From Subdoligranulum variabile (GTDB lineage: Bacteria; Bacillota; Clostridia; Oscillospirales; Ruminococcaceae), in assembly GCA_004554775.1 (NCBI GenBank), contig SFKI01000005.1, positions 1 through 64,000 of the forward strand: a DNA stretch of 64,000 nucleotides. Reading direction: 5' to 3'. Of this stretch, positions 1 through 7,846 are shown piece after piece (positions within the stretch are counted from its first letter, which is position 1; every line of letters begins with the position of its first letter). Both the position numbers and the translations under genes were made by a program. Below the pieces are notes generated by a model that saw nothing but the letters and a program-made list of their open reading frames with translations, did not search any database and was not told the DNA's origin.

Positions 1-423
1 GATTTCAGGAGCCATTTCCACGGATAATGAGCATATACCGGCTCCATCCGTTTCAAAAGCCAGATCTCAACTGCCGTCACATAGCTTCGTTGCAGCGGTG
101 CAGAGTCAATGGAGACAAAGCCTGTCATTTTGTCTGGGTAAAGCTGCGCATAAGCCTGTCCCACATATCCACCCATAGACTGCCCGACAATAACAGGCTT
201 TGTAAGTCCTTCTTGGTTTAAGATATCATCCAGCCATTTTGCCTTGTCGAACAAATCAAAATCAAACCGAAACGGCCATGAGGAAGCGTGTGCCGGTGCA
301 TCCCAGACGATAATGGTCTGCCGTCAATCCCGGTAGAAGAACAAGCGTAATTGTATTAGGGTTTGACACGCTTGCCCAATAGTGAATCGTTCCGCATCGA
401 GTATGATAAGTTTTTTCTTTCAT
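1..423 (-). pseudogene. alpha/beta hydrolase, broken and cut by window edge
   Basis: The gene reads leftward from an ATG at 423 (GGGGAG just upstream) and runs off the window at base 1. It begins MKEKTYHTRCGTIHYWA and continues to LLPGLTADH, the usual first strand and oxyanion region of small alpha/beta hydrolases. Near 310-325 the frame breaks. The protein resumes in another frame with IIVWDAPAHASSWPF and later carries the nucleophile elbow G-Q-S-M-G-G near 190-205. About 20 residues normally found between LTADH and the VWDAP strand are missing, so I read a short internal deletion with frameshift. The fold is clear; the substrate is unknown and the gene is probably inactive. Confidence 0.7.
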
Positions 424-455
424 TGAGCTCCCCTCCACAAATCCCGATTCATCAA

Positions 456-938
456 TTACAGCTTTTTCAAATAAAAACGGTTCATCGTGCTATGCTGTGT
501 GAGGTGGGGCTTTTCAATTTGTTGAAAGCCCATTTTCTCGTACAGTTTTAAGGCCACAGAAAGATTGGTGTGTGTTTCCAGGTACAGATTTTTATACCCT
601 GCGGACCGTGCCGTATTTTCGACGAGCTGCACGAGGTCTTTGCCGTAGCCCTTGCCTTTGGCGGCATTGTTCAGGTAAAGTTTTTGCAGTTCAGCGCAAT
701 TTCCGATGCCGTCAAATTCGGCAAAGCCTGCGCCGCCGATGATCTGCCCATTTTCGCCAAGGGCGATAAAGTACGCGCGCTTGGCGGGCTGGCTGTTATA
801 AAAGCCGCTCAAATGGTCCAGTTCCGGGTCGAAATAGACCGTGCCCGGCAGATCGAGATGAAATTTTTCCAGATTGAAACGGATGATTTTGGCGATTTCT
901 GCATCATCGGCAGGGGTTATTTTTCTGTATTGTAACAT
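456..938 (-). CDS. GNAT family N-acetyltransferase
   Basis: This 160-residue protein starts at the ATG at 938 (MLQYRKITPADDAEIAKI), preceded by GAGGT about 10 bases upstream. A longer open frame to 1109 crosses repeat-rich noncoding DNA and is not used. The GNAT acetyl-CoA loop is seen as the KGKGYGKDLV segment (residues about 104-113), after a strand with ELQKLYL, and the C-terminal part carries YEKMGFQ. It resembles the common one-domain acetyltransferases that modify small amines or protein termini. The acceptor cannot be told from sequence. It stands alone next to a broken hydrolase gene. Confidence 0.85.
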   Translation of the reverse strand: MLQYRKITPADDAEIAKIIRFNLEKFHLDLPGTVYFDPELDHLSGFYNSQPAKRAYFIALGENGQIIGGAGFAEFDGIGNCAELQKLYLNNAAKGKGYGKDLVQLVENTARSAGYKNLYLETHTNLSVALKLYEKMGFQQIEKPHLTQHSTMNRFYLKKL

Positions 939-1017
939 GATGTATGTACCTCGATAGATTTGCGGCGTCCTCGACGCCCCGGGCAACCTTATGGTAATGC
1001 TCAATTCTTCCTGATTT

Positions 1018-1047
1018 GTAGGGGCGGATTCCATATCCGCCCGTGCA
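1018..1047. repeat. palindromic repeat, type A
   Basis: A copy of the dispersed repeat GTAGGGGCGGATTCCATATCC-type sequence whose core GGCGGATTCCATATCCGCC is a near-perfect palindrome. It lies in the 245-base gap between the GNAT gene and spoVAE. Other copies are at 50478, 54543, 54687, 61417 and 62899. Confidence 0.85.
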
Positions 1048-1143
1048 ACCATGCAAAGGCAACAACCTCGCGGGGCGTCGAGCTCATCACATATGGCCAA
1101 GTATACCACACTTCCCTCAAAAAATCTATTTTTATAAAGGAAA

Positions 1144-1170
1144 TCGCCCCGCCAATCCGGCGGGGCGCAA
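1144..1170 (-). terminator. terminator after spoVAE
   Basis: On the minus strand CGCCCCGCC pairs with GGCGGGGCG around a short loop and is followed by a T-rich stretch. It sits 14 bases past the spoVAE stop and would end the spoVA transcript. Confidence 0.7.
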
Positions 1171-1183
1171 GCGATAACAAAAT

Positions 1184-1540
1184 TTAATTCTGGTCTTTAC
1201 TCTTCCCTACCAGCGCGGCCAGCACGGCAAAGATCAGACTCGCGGTAATGCCGCCAGCCGCAGCGCTGACCCCGCCGGTGAACGCCCCGGGTAGGCCGCA
1301 CTCGTCCACAGCCTGCACAACGCCCTGCGCCAGCAGATGGCCGAACCCTAAAAGCGGTACGCTGGCACCGGCCCCGGCAAACTCGGCCAGGGGCTTGTAC
1401 ACGCCGATGGCACTTAAAATCACGCCCGCCACCACATAACCGGTCAGAATACGCGCGGGGGTCAGCTTGGTGTAGTCGATCAGCAATTGCCCGATCACGC
1501 AGATGCCGCCGCCCACCACGAACGCCCAAACATAATTCAT
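1184..1540 (-). CDS. spoVAE: stage V sporulation protein AE (SpoVAE)
   Basis: A 118-residue, very hydrophobic protein with about four membrane segments, beginning MNYVWAFVVGGGICVIGQLL. The GG-I-C-x-I-GQ-L-L-ID-Y-T-K-L-T-P-AR block and the G-x-G-H-x-L-A-Q-G motif in the middle are typical of SpoVAE (SpoVAEB type). SpoVA proteins sit in the inner forespore membrane and carry dipicolinic acid into the spore and out at germination. The start overlaps the end of spoVAD by four bases (ATGA), so the two are translationally coupled. Length is normal for the family. Expected forespore (sigma-G) expression is family knowledge; I could not pick a convincing promoter. Confidence 0.93.
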   Translation of the reverse strand: MNYVWAFVVGGGICVIGQLLIDYTKLTPARILTGYVVAGVILSAIGVYKPLAEFAGAGASVPLLGFGHLLAQGVVQAVDECGLPGAFTGGVSAAAGGITASLIFAVLAALVGKSKDQN

Positions 1541-2556
1541 ACAAGCCCCCCTAACTCCACGCAGTGGGCGATGCCGGGGATGGTCTCGCCCTGCAAAAAG
1601 GTCGTCTGGCTCATCAGCGCGCCGGTGGACAAAAACAGCACCCGCCTGAACCGCCCATCAAAAAGCCGGGGCAGTACCCAGGTACACAGCACGGCGGCGC
1701 TGCACCCGGCCCCGCTGCCGCCCGCCTGCACGTTCTGGTTGTCCACGTCATACAAAAGGCAGCCGCAGTCGTAGTGGTTGGGCAGGGGCACGCCCTCTTT
1801 TTCCATCTGCTCACACAAAAGGTCGCTGCCCACCCGGCCCAGGTCACCGGTAAAAATGCCGTCAAAATCCGCCGGGACCGTGCCGGTGGCGTCAAAATAG
1901 CGCAGCAGCGTACTGGCCGCAGCGGGCATCATGGCCGCGCCCATGTTATTGATGTCGGTCACGCCGTAGTCCTGCACCCGGCCAAAGGTGGCCGATAACA
2001 CCTGCACGCCCCCCTGCCCCGGGCTGCGCAGCAGGCAGGCCCCCGCCGCCGTGGCTGTCCACTGCGCGGTGGGCGTGCGCTTGGCACCGTATTCCAACGG
2101 TGTGCGGAACTGACGTTCTGCCGCACAAAAGTGGCTGCTTGTCATCGCCAGCACCTGCCGCGCCAGCCCGGTGGACGCAAACGCCGCGCCCAGACAGAGC
2201 GCCTCGGTCATCGTGGAACACGCCCCGTACAGCCCCGCAAACGGTGTGGCCAGCGTGCGCAGCGTGTAGTTGCTGGCCGTACACTGGGCCTGCAAATCGC
2301 CCGCAAAGGTCAGGTCCACATCTTTGGCCGCGATGCCCGCTTTGCGCAGGCAGACCCCGGCTGCTTTTTGCTGCAGCATGCTTTCGGCCTGCTCCCAGTT
2401 GGCGCAGTCCTCGTCGGCAAAGGAAGCGTCCTGGGTGATAAAATCAAAGCCGGATGCCAGCGGGCCCTCGCTTTCCTTTTTTCCGCCCGCGCTGCCCCAG
2501 GCGGCAATCACCGGCGGTGCATCGAAAAGAATGACATCCTTGCGCCGTTTTGGCAT
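1537..2556 (-). CDS. spoVAD: stage V sporulation protein AD (SpoVAD)
   Basis: A 339-residue soluble protein of the thiolase-like fold. The family hallmarks are present: D-A-P-P-V-I near the N terminus, the DLQAQCTASNYTLR segment, and the GLYGACSTM-EAL motif around residues 108-120. SpoVAD binds dipicolinic acid directly and works with the membrane proteins SpoVAC and SpoVAE in its uptake into the developing spore. The gene lies between spoVAC (one base gap) and spoVAE (four-base overlap), the conserved order in Clostridia. It is unbroken and of normal length. Confidence 0.95.
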   Translation of the reverse strand: MPKRRKDVILFDAPPVIAAWGSAGGKKESEGPLASGFDFITQDASFADEDCANWEQAESMLQQKAAGVCLRKAGIAAKDVDLTFAGDLQAQCTASNYTLRTLATPFAGLYGACSTMTEALCLGAAFASTGLARQVLAMTSSHFCAAERQFRTPLEYGAKRTPTAQWTATAAGACLLRSPGQGGVQVLSATFGRVQDYGVTDINNMGAAMMPAAASTLLRYFDATGTVPADFDGIFTGDLGRVGSDLLCEQMEKEGVPLPNHYDCGCLLYDVDNQNVQAGGSGAGCSAAVLCTWVLPRLFDGRFRRVLFLSTGALMSQTTFLQGETIPGIAHCVELGGLV

Positions 2557-2557
2557 G

Positions 2558-3001
2558 TCAGCCTACCTTTCCCAGCAGCCAGTACACAACGCCCCACACA
2601 AAGGACGCCAGCGTGCCAAACGCAATGACCGGCCCCGCAATGGTAAAAATTTTGGCCCCTACGCCTGTGACCCAGCCCTCGGCTTTAAACTCAATGGCAG
2701 GGCTGACGACCGAGTTGGCAAACCCGGTGATGGGCACCAGCGTGCCCGCGCCCGCCTTGGCTGCTAGTTTTTGGTACCACCCCGGCAGCGTCGCCAGTGC
2801 AGAGAAAAAAATCAGCGCAATGCTCGTCAGCGTACCGGCCAGCGTTTTGCCGTACCAGATCAGGAACAGCTGGCGCAGTGCTTCGCCCAGCAGGCAGATG
2901 GCCCCGCCCACAAAAAACGCCCACAGGCAGTCCTGCACAACGGGCGATGGGGGCGAGGCACGGCGCACCATTTTATCGTACTCTTTGGGGTCCAGTTTCA
3001 T
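2558..3001 (-). CDS. spoVAC: stage V sporulation protein AC (SpoVAC)
   Basis: A 147-residue membrane protein with a short charged N terminus (KLDPKEYDKMVRRASPPSP) and about four hydrophobic segments, including the WAFFVGGAICLLGEAL stretch near residue 27 and the later GAGTLVPITGFANS-V-SPAIEF-EG motif that is strongly conserved in SpoVAC. Its role is in dipicolinic acid movement across the inner spore membrane. In other spore formers SpoVAC also behaves as a mechanosensitive channel. It is the first gene of the spoVAC-spoVAD-spoVAE set and ends one base before spoVAD. Confidence 0.95.
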   Translation of the reverse strand: MKLDPKEYDKMVRRASPPSPVVQDCLWAFFVGGAICLLGEALRQLFLIWYGKTLAGTLTSIALIFFSALATLPGWYQKLAAKAGAGTLVPITGFANSVVSPAIEFKAEGWVTGVGAKIFTIAGPVIAFGTLASFVWGVVYWLLGKVG

Positions 3002-3035
3002 CCCGTTTCCACTCCCTTTCGGGGGTAGTATGGGC

Positions 3036-3608
3036 CTAATTGCCGTAAAATATTACGTTGCCGCGGTAATAAAGCTGCGGCACCATCCTGCTGTACAGCG
3101 TTTGCAACGCGGTATTCAGCGTGCTGTCCGGCAGCGCTGCTTCGCCGCAGGGCAGCTGCAAAATGGCGTACCGCGCGCCGAACACCCGGCTTTCCAGCGC
3201 CGTGGCCCGCGCCCCGGCCCGCAGATAAAATCCGATGCGCCGCCTGGCTACGCTCGCGTCCGGGGCTTCGGCGGGGTGCTCGCACTCCAATAAAAGCGCA
3301 GCCAGCCGAGGCGCATAGCGCGTTTGCAGCAGGTGCAGCGCCCGCGTGCCGATGCCGCTGCCGCGCAGGTCGCTGCGCACGGCGAAGTAATCCACCAGCC
3401 CTGCCTGCTGGCCCGGCAGCACCACCTGCCAGGCGTAGGCCAGCACGGCCCCGGCATCGTCGGTAAAGGTCAGCGGTTCGTACAGCCCGGCAGCCAGCAG
3501 TTCTTCCACCGCCGCAAAGGGCTTTAACTCCCCGGGCGGGAAGTCCCGCGCCATGCGGCTTTCATAGAGCTGCCTTGCCCCGGCGGCGTCCAACAAACGA
3601 ATTTGCAT
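3036..3608 (-). CDS. GNAT family N-acetyltransferase
   Basis: A 190-residue protein with the acetyl-CoA binding loop seen as RSDLRGSGIGTRALHLL (about residues 78-94), preceded by a YFAV strand. The start at 3608 has AAGGGG eight bases upstream. The C-terminal half (EHPAEAPDASVARRRIGFYLRAG) has the usual GNAT strand 6/7 layout. It lies 34 bases upstream of spoVAC on the same strand, so it may share the spoVA transcript, although nothing in its sequence ties it to sporulation. It is divergent from prmA. The acceptor is unknown. Confidence 0.85.
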   Translation of the reverse strand: MQIRLLDAAGARQLYESRMARDFPPGELKPFAAVEELLAAGLYEPLTFTDDAGAVLAYAWQVVLPGQQAGLVDYFAVRSDLRGSGIGTRALHLLQTRYAPRLAALLLECEHPAEAPDASVARRRIGFYLRAGARATALESRVFGARYAILQLPCGEAALPDSTLNTALQTLYSRMVPQLYYRGNVIFYGN

Positions 3609-3626
3609 ACCCGTACCCCTTTCTGA

Positions 3627-3655
3627 TTGAATTACGCGGAAAAATCCTGTATAAT
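3627..3655 (+). promoter_or_regulatory. sigma-A promoter of prmA-rsmE
   Basis: TTGAAT (3627-3632), 17 bases, TATAAT (3650-3655). It lies 34 bases before the prmA start and its AGGAGG (3674-3679). The spacing and -10 box are ideal. Confidence 0.8.
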
Positions 3656-3688
3656 AAAAAGAACTATGAAAACAGGAGGCTCTTTCTT

Positions 3689-4618
3689 ATGGAATGGACC
3701 GACATCAGCATTACCGTTGCCAAGCGCGACGCCGATACAGCCGAGGCCATCGCCACGATGGTGGCCAACGGCGGCATTTATATTGAGGATTACAGCGACC
3801 TGGAACAGCAGGCATGGGAGATCGCCCATGTGGACCTGATCGAGCAGGAGCTGCTGGACAAGCCCCGCGATGTGGTCATCGTACACATGTACCTGGCCCC
3901 CGACGAAAACCCTGCCGAAGTGCTGCCCTTGTTTGAGGAACGCCTGAAAAACAGCGGCATCGACTACCAGCTCAACACCACCGGCGTCGAGCAGGAGGAT
4001 TGGCAGAACGGCTGGAAAAAGTTCTACCACGCCATGGACATCGGCAACCGCCTTGCCATCGTGCCCGGATGGGAAGACTACGAGACCGACCGCATCAAGA
4101 TCATCATGGATCCCGGCATGGCGTTTGGCACCGGCACGCACGAGACAACGTCCCTTTGCCTGGAAACGCTGGACAGCCTCGTTAAAGGCGGCGAGCGCGT
4201 GCTGGATATCGGTACCGGTTCGGGCATTCTGGCCATCGCCGCGCTGAAACTGGGTGCCAAGGTAGCCGAGGGCGTCGACATCGACCCCATGTGTGTGCGC
4301 ACTGCCGGGGAGAACGCTGCACGCAACGGCGTGGCTGACCGCTTCACCGTGCTGGTGGGCGATCTGTCCGACCAGGCCAGCGGCCAGTACAACATCATCA
4401 CCGCCAACATCGTGGCGGCGGCGATCCTCTCACTGGCACCGCATGTGCCCGTGCTGATGGCCCCCGGTGCGCGCTTCATCGCCAGCGGCATCATTGACGA
4501 GCGCAAGGACGAGGTCCTCACCGGCCTGCAAGCCGCCGGCCTGACCCCCATCGAGGTCAAGGAGAAGCGCGGCTGGGTCTGCGTCATCTGCAAGAAATCT
4601 GACGAGAAAGAGGCGTAA
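3689..4618 (+). CDS. prmA: ribosomal protein L11 methyltransferase
   Basis: A 309-residue class I SAM-dependent methyltransferase. The start ATG at 3689 follows AGGAGG by nine bases; the upstream extension of the frame crosses the promoter and is not coding. Key motifs are DPGMAFGTGTHETT (around residue 140), then the SAM site VLDIGTGSGILAIAALKLGA, D-I-D-P as the acidic end of strand 2, and NIVAAAIL as the N-[IL]-x-A-type motif of PrmA. The enzyme trimethylates lysines and the N terminus of ribosomal protein L11. It sits four bases before rsmE, so the pair form a small ribosome-modification operon. Confidence 0.95.
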   Translation: MEWTDISITVAKRDADTAEAIATMVANGGIYIEDYSDLEQQAWEIAHVDLIEQELLDKPRDVVIVHMYLAPDENPAEVLPLFEERLKNSGIDYQLNTTGVEQEDWQNGWKKFYHAMDIGNRLAIVPGWEDYETDRIKIIMDPGMAFGTGTHETTSLCLETLDSLVKGGERVLDIGTGSGILAIAALKLGAKVAEGVDIDPMCVRTAGENAARNGVADRFTVLVGDLSDQASGQYNIITANIVAAAILSLAPHVPVLMAPGARFIASGIIDERKDEVLTGLQAAGLTPIEVKEKRGWVCVICKKSDEKEA

Positions 4619-4621
4619 ACT

Positions 4622-5353
4622 ATGCCCCACCGCTATTTTACTCACGAGCTGGCCGACGGCCGCGCCGCGCTGACCGGCAGCGACGCCCACCATCTGGCCG
4701 ACGTTATGCGCGCGAAACCGGGCGAGGAAGTCGTGCTCTGCGGCCCTGACGGGCTGGAATACCTGGGCACCGTCACTGCCATCCAGCCCGGCCGGGTGGA
4801 GTTCACCGTGACCGAGGGCACGACCAGCAAGGCCGAGCCTGACGTGGCCGTGACGCTGTTTGCGGGCTACCCCAAGCAGGGCAAGCTGGAAGAAGTCATC
4901 CGCCATAGTGTGGAACTGGGCGTGACCGAGATCGTGCCGTTTTTCAGCCGTTACTGCGTAGCCACGCCAAAAAAAGAGGACGCCAAGAACGAGCGCTACA
5001 ACCGCATTGCCGCCGAAGCCGCCAAGCAGGCGGGCCGCGCGATGCTGCCGCATGTTTCGATGCCGCTGTTGAACTTTGCCGCCGTCTGTGATGCCTTGCA
5101 GGAAGATTACGACCTGGCGCTGTTTTTCTATGAGGGCGGCGGTGCGCCGCTGCGCAGTGTGCTGCGCCCCGGCTGCGCGAAAAAAATCGCCATCGTCACG
5201 GGCAGCGAGGGCGGCTTCTCGGTCGAGGAAGCCGAAGCCGCCAAGGCTGCGGGCGCGGTCACGGTAGGCCTGGGCCCGCGCATTCTGCGGTGCGAAACGG
5301 CTCCCCTCACCGCCCTGACCGCCGCCATGCTGCTGACCGGCAACCTGGAATAA
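4622..5353 (+). CDS. rsmE: 16S rRNA m3U1498 methyltransferase RsmE
   Basis: A 243-residue SPOUT methyltransferase. The N-terminal PUA-like part (MPHRYFTHELAD, then SDAHHLADVMRAKPGEEV) is followed by the knotted SAM domain with KQGKLEEVIRHSVELGV, FFSRYCV and the C-terminal knot IVTGSEGGFSVEEAEAA plus LGPRILRCETAPLTALTA. These are signature RsmE segments. It methylates U1498 of 16S rRNA in the assembled small subunit. It is co-transcribed with prmA, which is the usual Firmicute arrangement (often next to dnaJ, here about 6 kb away). Confidence 0.96.
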   Translation: MPHRYFTHELADGRAALTGSDAHHLADVMRAKPGEEVVLCGPDGLEYLGTVTAIQPGRVEFTVTEGTTSKAEPDVAVTLFAGYPKQGKLEEVIRHSVELGVTEIVPFFSRYCVATPKKEDAKNERYNRIAAEAAKQAGRAMLPHVSMPLLNFAAVCDALQEDYDLALFFYEGGGAPLRSVLRPGCAKKIAIVTGSEGGFSVEEAEAAKAAGAVTVGLGPRILRCETAPLTALTAAMLLTGNLE

Positions 5354-5410
5354 GCAGCAACCCATACTATTCACCCGCCGCCGGATGCGTGATATAAAGG
5401 AAAAGCAGAA

Positions 5411-5446
5411 AATTCCCCGACCGTACAGTACAGCCGGGGAATTTTT
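5411..5446. terminator. terminator after rsmE
   Basis: AATTCCCCG pairs with CGGGGAATT around a 16-base loop, followed by TTTTT on the plus strand. It ends prmA-rsmE and may also act on the convergent gene ending at 5512. Confidence 0.8.
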
Positions 5447-5451
5447 GTGTG

Positions 5452-5476
5452 GAGAGGGGGCTTGACCCCTCCCTAC
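5452..5476. repeat. short inverted repeat (GGAGGGG-CTTGACC-CCTCC)
   Basis: GGGGGCTTGACCCCTCCCTAC forms a hairpin and ends in CCCTAC. The same unit, GTAGGGAGGGGTCTTGACCCC, recurs at 21341-21362. It looks like a third small dispersed repeat family. Confidence 0.6.
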
Positions 5477-5511
5477 AGTATCAAACCAAAGGGCTCCCGT
5501 AAAGCGCAAAA

Positions 5512-6444
5512 TCACCCAAACAAAGAATCTTTCGGGTACAACCCCTCATCACTCATCTGCCGCAAAGCGTCCACAAGCTCCGGTTTGTCCTCGCGGTAGG
5601 TGATGCCGTGCCACTTGTCGGGGCTGGTCAGCACATGTACGTCGGCGTCGCCGCGCTGCAAGGCGGCCGTTACCACGCTGGGCAGATAATACTCGCACTT
5701 CAGCGGGTTCACCGGCAGATTTTTCTGCAAAAAGTCCACAAACCCGGCCTTGGCCTCGGCCACATAGCCCGGCGTAAAGCCCCACAGGTTCATCGAAACG
5801 ACCGTGTCAGAGGGCAGATCGTTCCAGGTCTCGCCGCCATCCTCGGTGTAATGGATGCCGCCGTCGTACGGCTCAATGCAGGTGCGCTCGGTCACGCTGA
5901 CCAGGCTGCTGTGCTCGTCCGTTACACAGACGCCGCGGCTCACGCTGCCGTTGGCGCTGACCGTGTTGCCCAGCAAAAAGCCCACCATGCTCCACGCATA
6001 GCGGTCGCTGTCGGTATGGCTGCTCAGGTAATCGTACACCAGCTTAAAGCCCTGCGGGCCATAGTAGTCGTCGGCGTTGATGACCGCAAACGGCGCATTG
6101 CCGATGGCCTGCTCGGCGGTCAAAATCGCGTGGGCGGTGCCCCAGGGTTTCACGCGGCCCTCGGGCACGGCAAAGCCTTCGGGCAGGCAGTCCAGCTGCT
6201 GGTAGGCATAGCGCACCTCAAACCCGGCTTTCACGGCGCGGGCACCCACGGCGGTCTTGAACGGCTCCTCAATCTCATGCTTGATGATGAACACAACGGT
6301 CTCAAACCCGGCGCGGCGGGCATCGTACAGGCTGTAGTCGATGATGGCTTCCCCGCTGGGGCCGACCGGGTCGATCTGCTTCAGCCCGCCGTAGCGGCTG
6401 CCCATACCGGCGGCCATAATGACAAGAATCGGTTTTTCGTGCAT
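5512..6444 (-). CDS. sugar-phosphate nucleotidyltransferase family protein
   Basis: A 310-residue protein of the NTP_transferase fold. The N-terminal nucleotide-binding loop is ILVIMAAGMGSRYGGLKQID (residues 6-25), with P-x-G-x-x-GEAIIDYSLYDA following, KPWGTAHAI around residue 103 and the metal-binding INADDYYG around 123. These fit enzymes that join a sugar phosphate to a nucleoside triphosphate, though the exact sugar is not evident; the family is often annotated simply as nucleotidyltransferase. The start has AAAGGAGG nine bases upstream. It is a single gene, convergent with rsmE and divergent from the patatin gene. Confidence 0.85.
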   Translation of the reverse strand: MHEKPILVIMAAGMGSRYGGLKQIDPVGPSGEAIIDYSLYDARRAGFETVVFIIKHEIEEPFKTAVGARAVKAGFEVRYAYQQLDCLPEGFAVPEGRVKPWGTAHAILTAEQAIGNAPFAVINADDYYGPQGFKLVYDYLSSHTDSDRYAWSMVGFLLGNTVSANGSVSRGVCVTDEHSSLVSVTERTCIEPYDGGIHYTEDGGETWNDLPSDTVVSMNLWGFTPGYVAEAKAGFVDFLQKNLPVNPLKCEYYLPSVVTAALQRGDADVHVLTSPDKWHGITYREDKPELVDALRQMSDEGLYPKDSLFG

Positions 6445-6582
6445 GGGAAAAACCTCCTTTATACAAAATCATTTCTGCCCTTTATGATACACTTTTTTTG
6501 CAGCCGATGCAACCCCCGGCGCAAAACGGTACGGCTTCGGCAAAATGTTTGCATCTTCCCTATGGCGGTGCGGGGCAGAAAA

Positions 6583-6591
6583 TGCTATAAT
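6583..6591 (+). promoter_or_regulatory. extended -10 promoter of the patatin gene
   Basis: TGCTATAAT gives a TG-extended -10 (TATAAT 6586-6591). There is no good -35 box at 17 bases upstream. The string GCTATAATAGGGCC recurs at the ybaK promoter (49953). Confidence 0.6.
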
Positions 6592-6622
6592 AGGGCCATA
6601 GAAGAACAGGGGGAAAGTTACC

Positions 6623-7819
6623 ATGCAGCAAACACGGATGCCGGGCCCACAGCAGGCCCTTGTGCTGGCTGGCGGTGGTGCCAAAGGCAGCTATCAGGTG
6701 GGCGTGTGGCAGGCGTTGCAGGAGATCGGCTGGGCGCCGGATATCATCACCGGTGCAAGCGTCGGCGCGCTGAACGGCTGCCTGTTTACGATGGGCAAAA
6801 GCAAAGAGGCCGAGGACCTCTGGCGCGGGTTGGAGATCCACGACGTGCTAGAAGTGCCCGAAAGCCTGAAGCCAGACGAACTGAACAACTTCTTTTTAGA
6901 TGTCGTGCGCAGCGGTGGGTTGAACGTTGAACCGCTGGCCGAGACCATCGACCGTCTCATCGACGAGGATGCTGTGCGCCAGTCCCCCATTCGGTTCGGG
7001 CTGGTTATGACCGAACTGGGCACCATGCGCCGCGTGCAGTGCCCGGTCGAGGAGATCCCCGCCGGGCAGATAAAAGACTACTTGCTGGGGTCAAGCGCTT
7101 GCTTCCCGGCGCTGCGCCCGCGGGAGATCGACGGCATCAAGTATATCGACGGCGGCTGGCGCGATAATATGCCGCTGGATCTGGCCGCGTCAATGGGGGC
7201 GAAAGAGCTGCTGGCTGTCGACGTGAACGGTGTGGGCATCACCCGCCCCAACACCACCGGCCTGCCGACACGCATCATCCACAGCCATTGGAATTTGGGC
7301 CCCACACTGGATTTTGCCCCCGAGCGCGCCGCCCGCAACATTGCCCTTGGCTACTTTGATACGATGCGCCTGTTTGGCCGCATGGGCGGCACGGCGTACG
7401 GCATTCTGCCGGACAGCAGCCCGTTTTTTGCCAATTTTGCCGAGAGTTACCAGCGCCGCCTGGCTGAAGTCGTCGCCCGCGCCCCGGCGATGGAGCTGGT
7501 CGAAAAGACCGCCCGCCAGCTGGCAAGCTACCCAGCTCCGTTCGCGCCCAACGCCAGCGCCCCCACAACGGCGGCGCTGGCTCCGCTGGAACTGGCTGCC
7601 GAACGCCTGAACGTGCCCGCCGATATCCCCTACACCCCCAAGCTGCTGGCGGCCACCGTGATGGGCAGCTTTGATAAAGACCCGGCCGACCGCTTCCCCG
7701 CCCTGCTGGACGGCAAAGAGGGCAGCCTGGTGGCCGAAAAGGCCATGGCCGCCGCCGTACCCGAAGAATTTGTGGTGGCGCTGGTCAGCCGTACGCTGGC
7801 AGATATGCCGCTGTTTTAA
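6623..7819 (+). CDS. patatin-like phospholipase
   Basis: A 398-residue protein with a patatin domain in its first half. The oxyanion loop is LAGGGAKGSYQVGV (residues 16-29), the nucleophile elbow G-A-S-V-G puts the serine at residue 46, and the catalytic aspartate is D176 in the DGGWRDN motif. The dyad is intact, so lipid acyl hydrolase activity is likely. The C-terminal 150 residues are alanine- and proline-rich with no domain I recognise. AGGGGG lies nine bases before the ATG. The following gene starts 27 bases later and may be co-transcribed. Confidence 0.9.
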   Translation: MQQTRMPGPQQALVLAGGGAKGSYQVGVWQALQEIGWAPDIITGASVGALNGCLFTMGKSKEAEDLWRGLEIHDVLEVPESLKPDELNNFFLDVVRSGGLNVEPLAETIDRLIDEDAVRQSPIRFGLVMTELGTMRRVQCPVEEIPAGQIKDYLLGSSACFPALRPREIDGIKYIDGGWRDNMPLDLAASMGAKELLAVDVNGVGITRPNTTGLPTRIIHSHWNLGPTLDFAPERAARNIALGYFDTMRLFGRMGGTAYGILPDSSPFFANFAESYQRRLAEVVARAPAMELVEKTARQLASYPAPFAPNASAPTTAALAPLELAAERLNVPADIPYTPKLLAATVMGSFDKDPADRFPALLDGKEGSLVAEKAMAAAVPEEFVVALVSRTLADMPLF

Positions 7820-7846
7820 ACTTGTAAAAAAACCAAGGAGGTCTGC

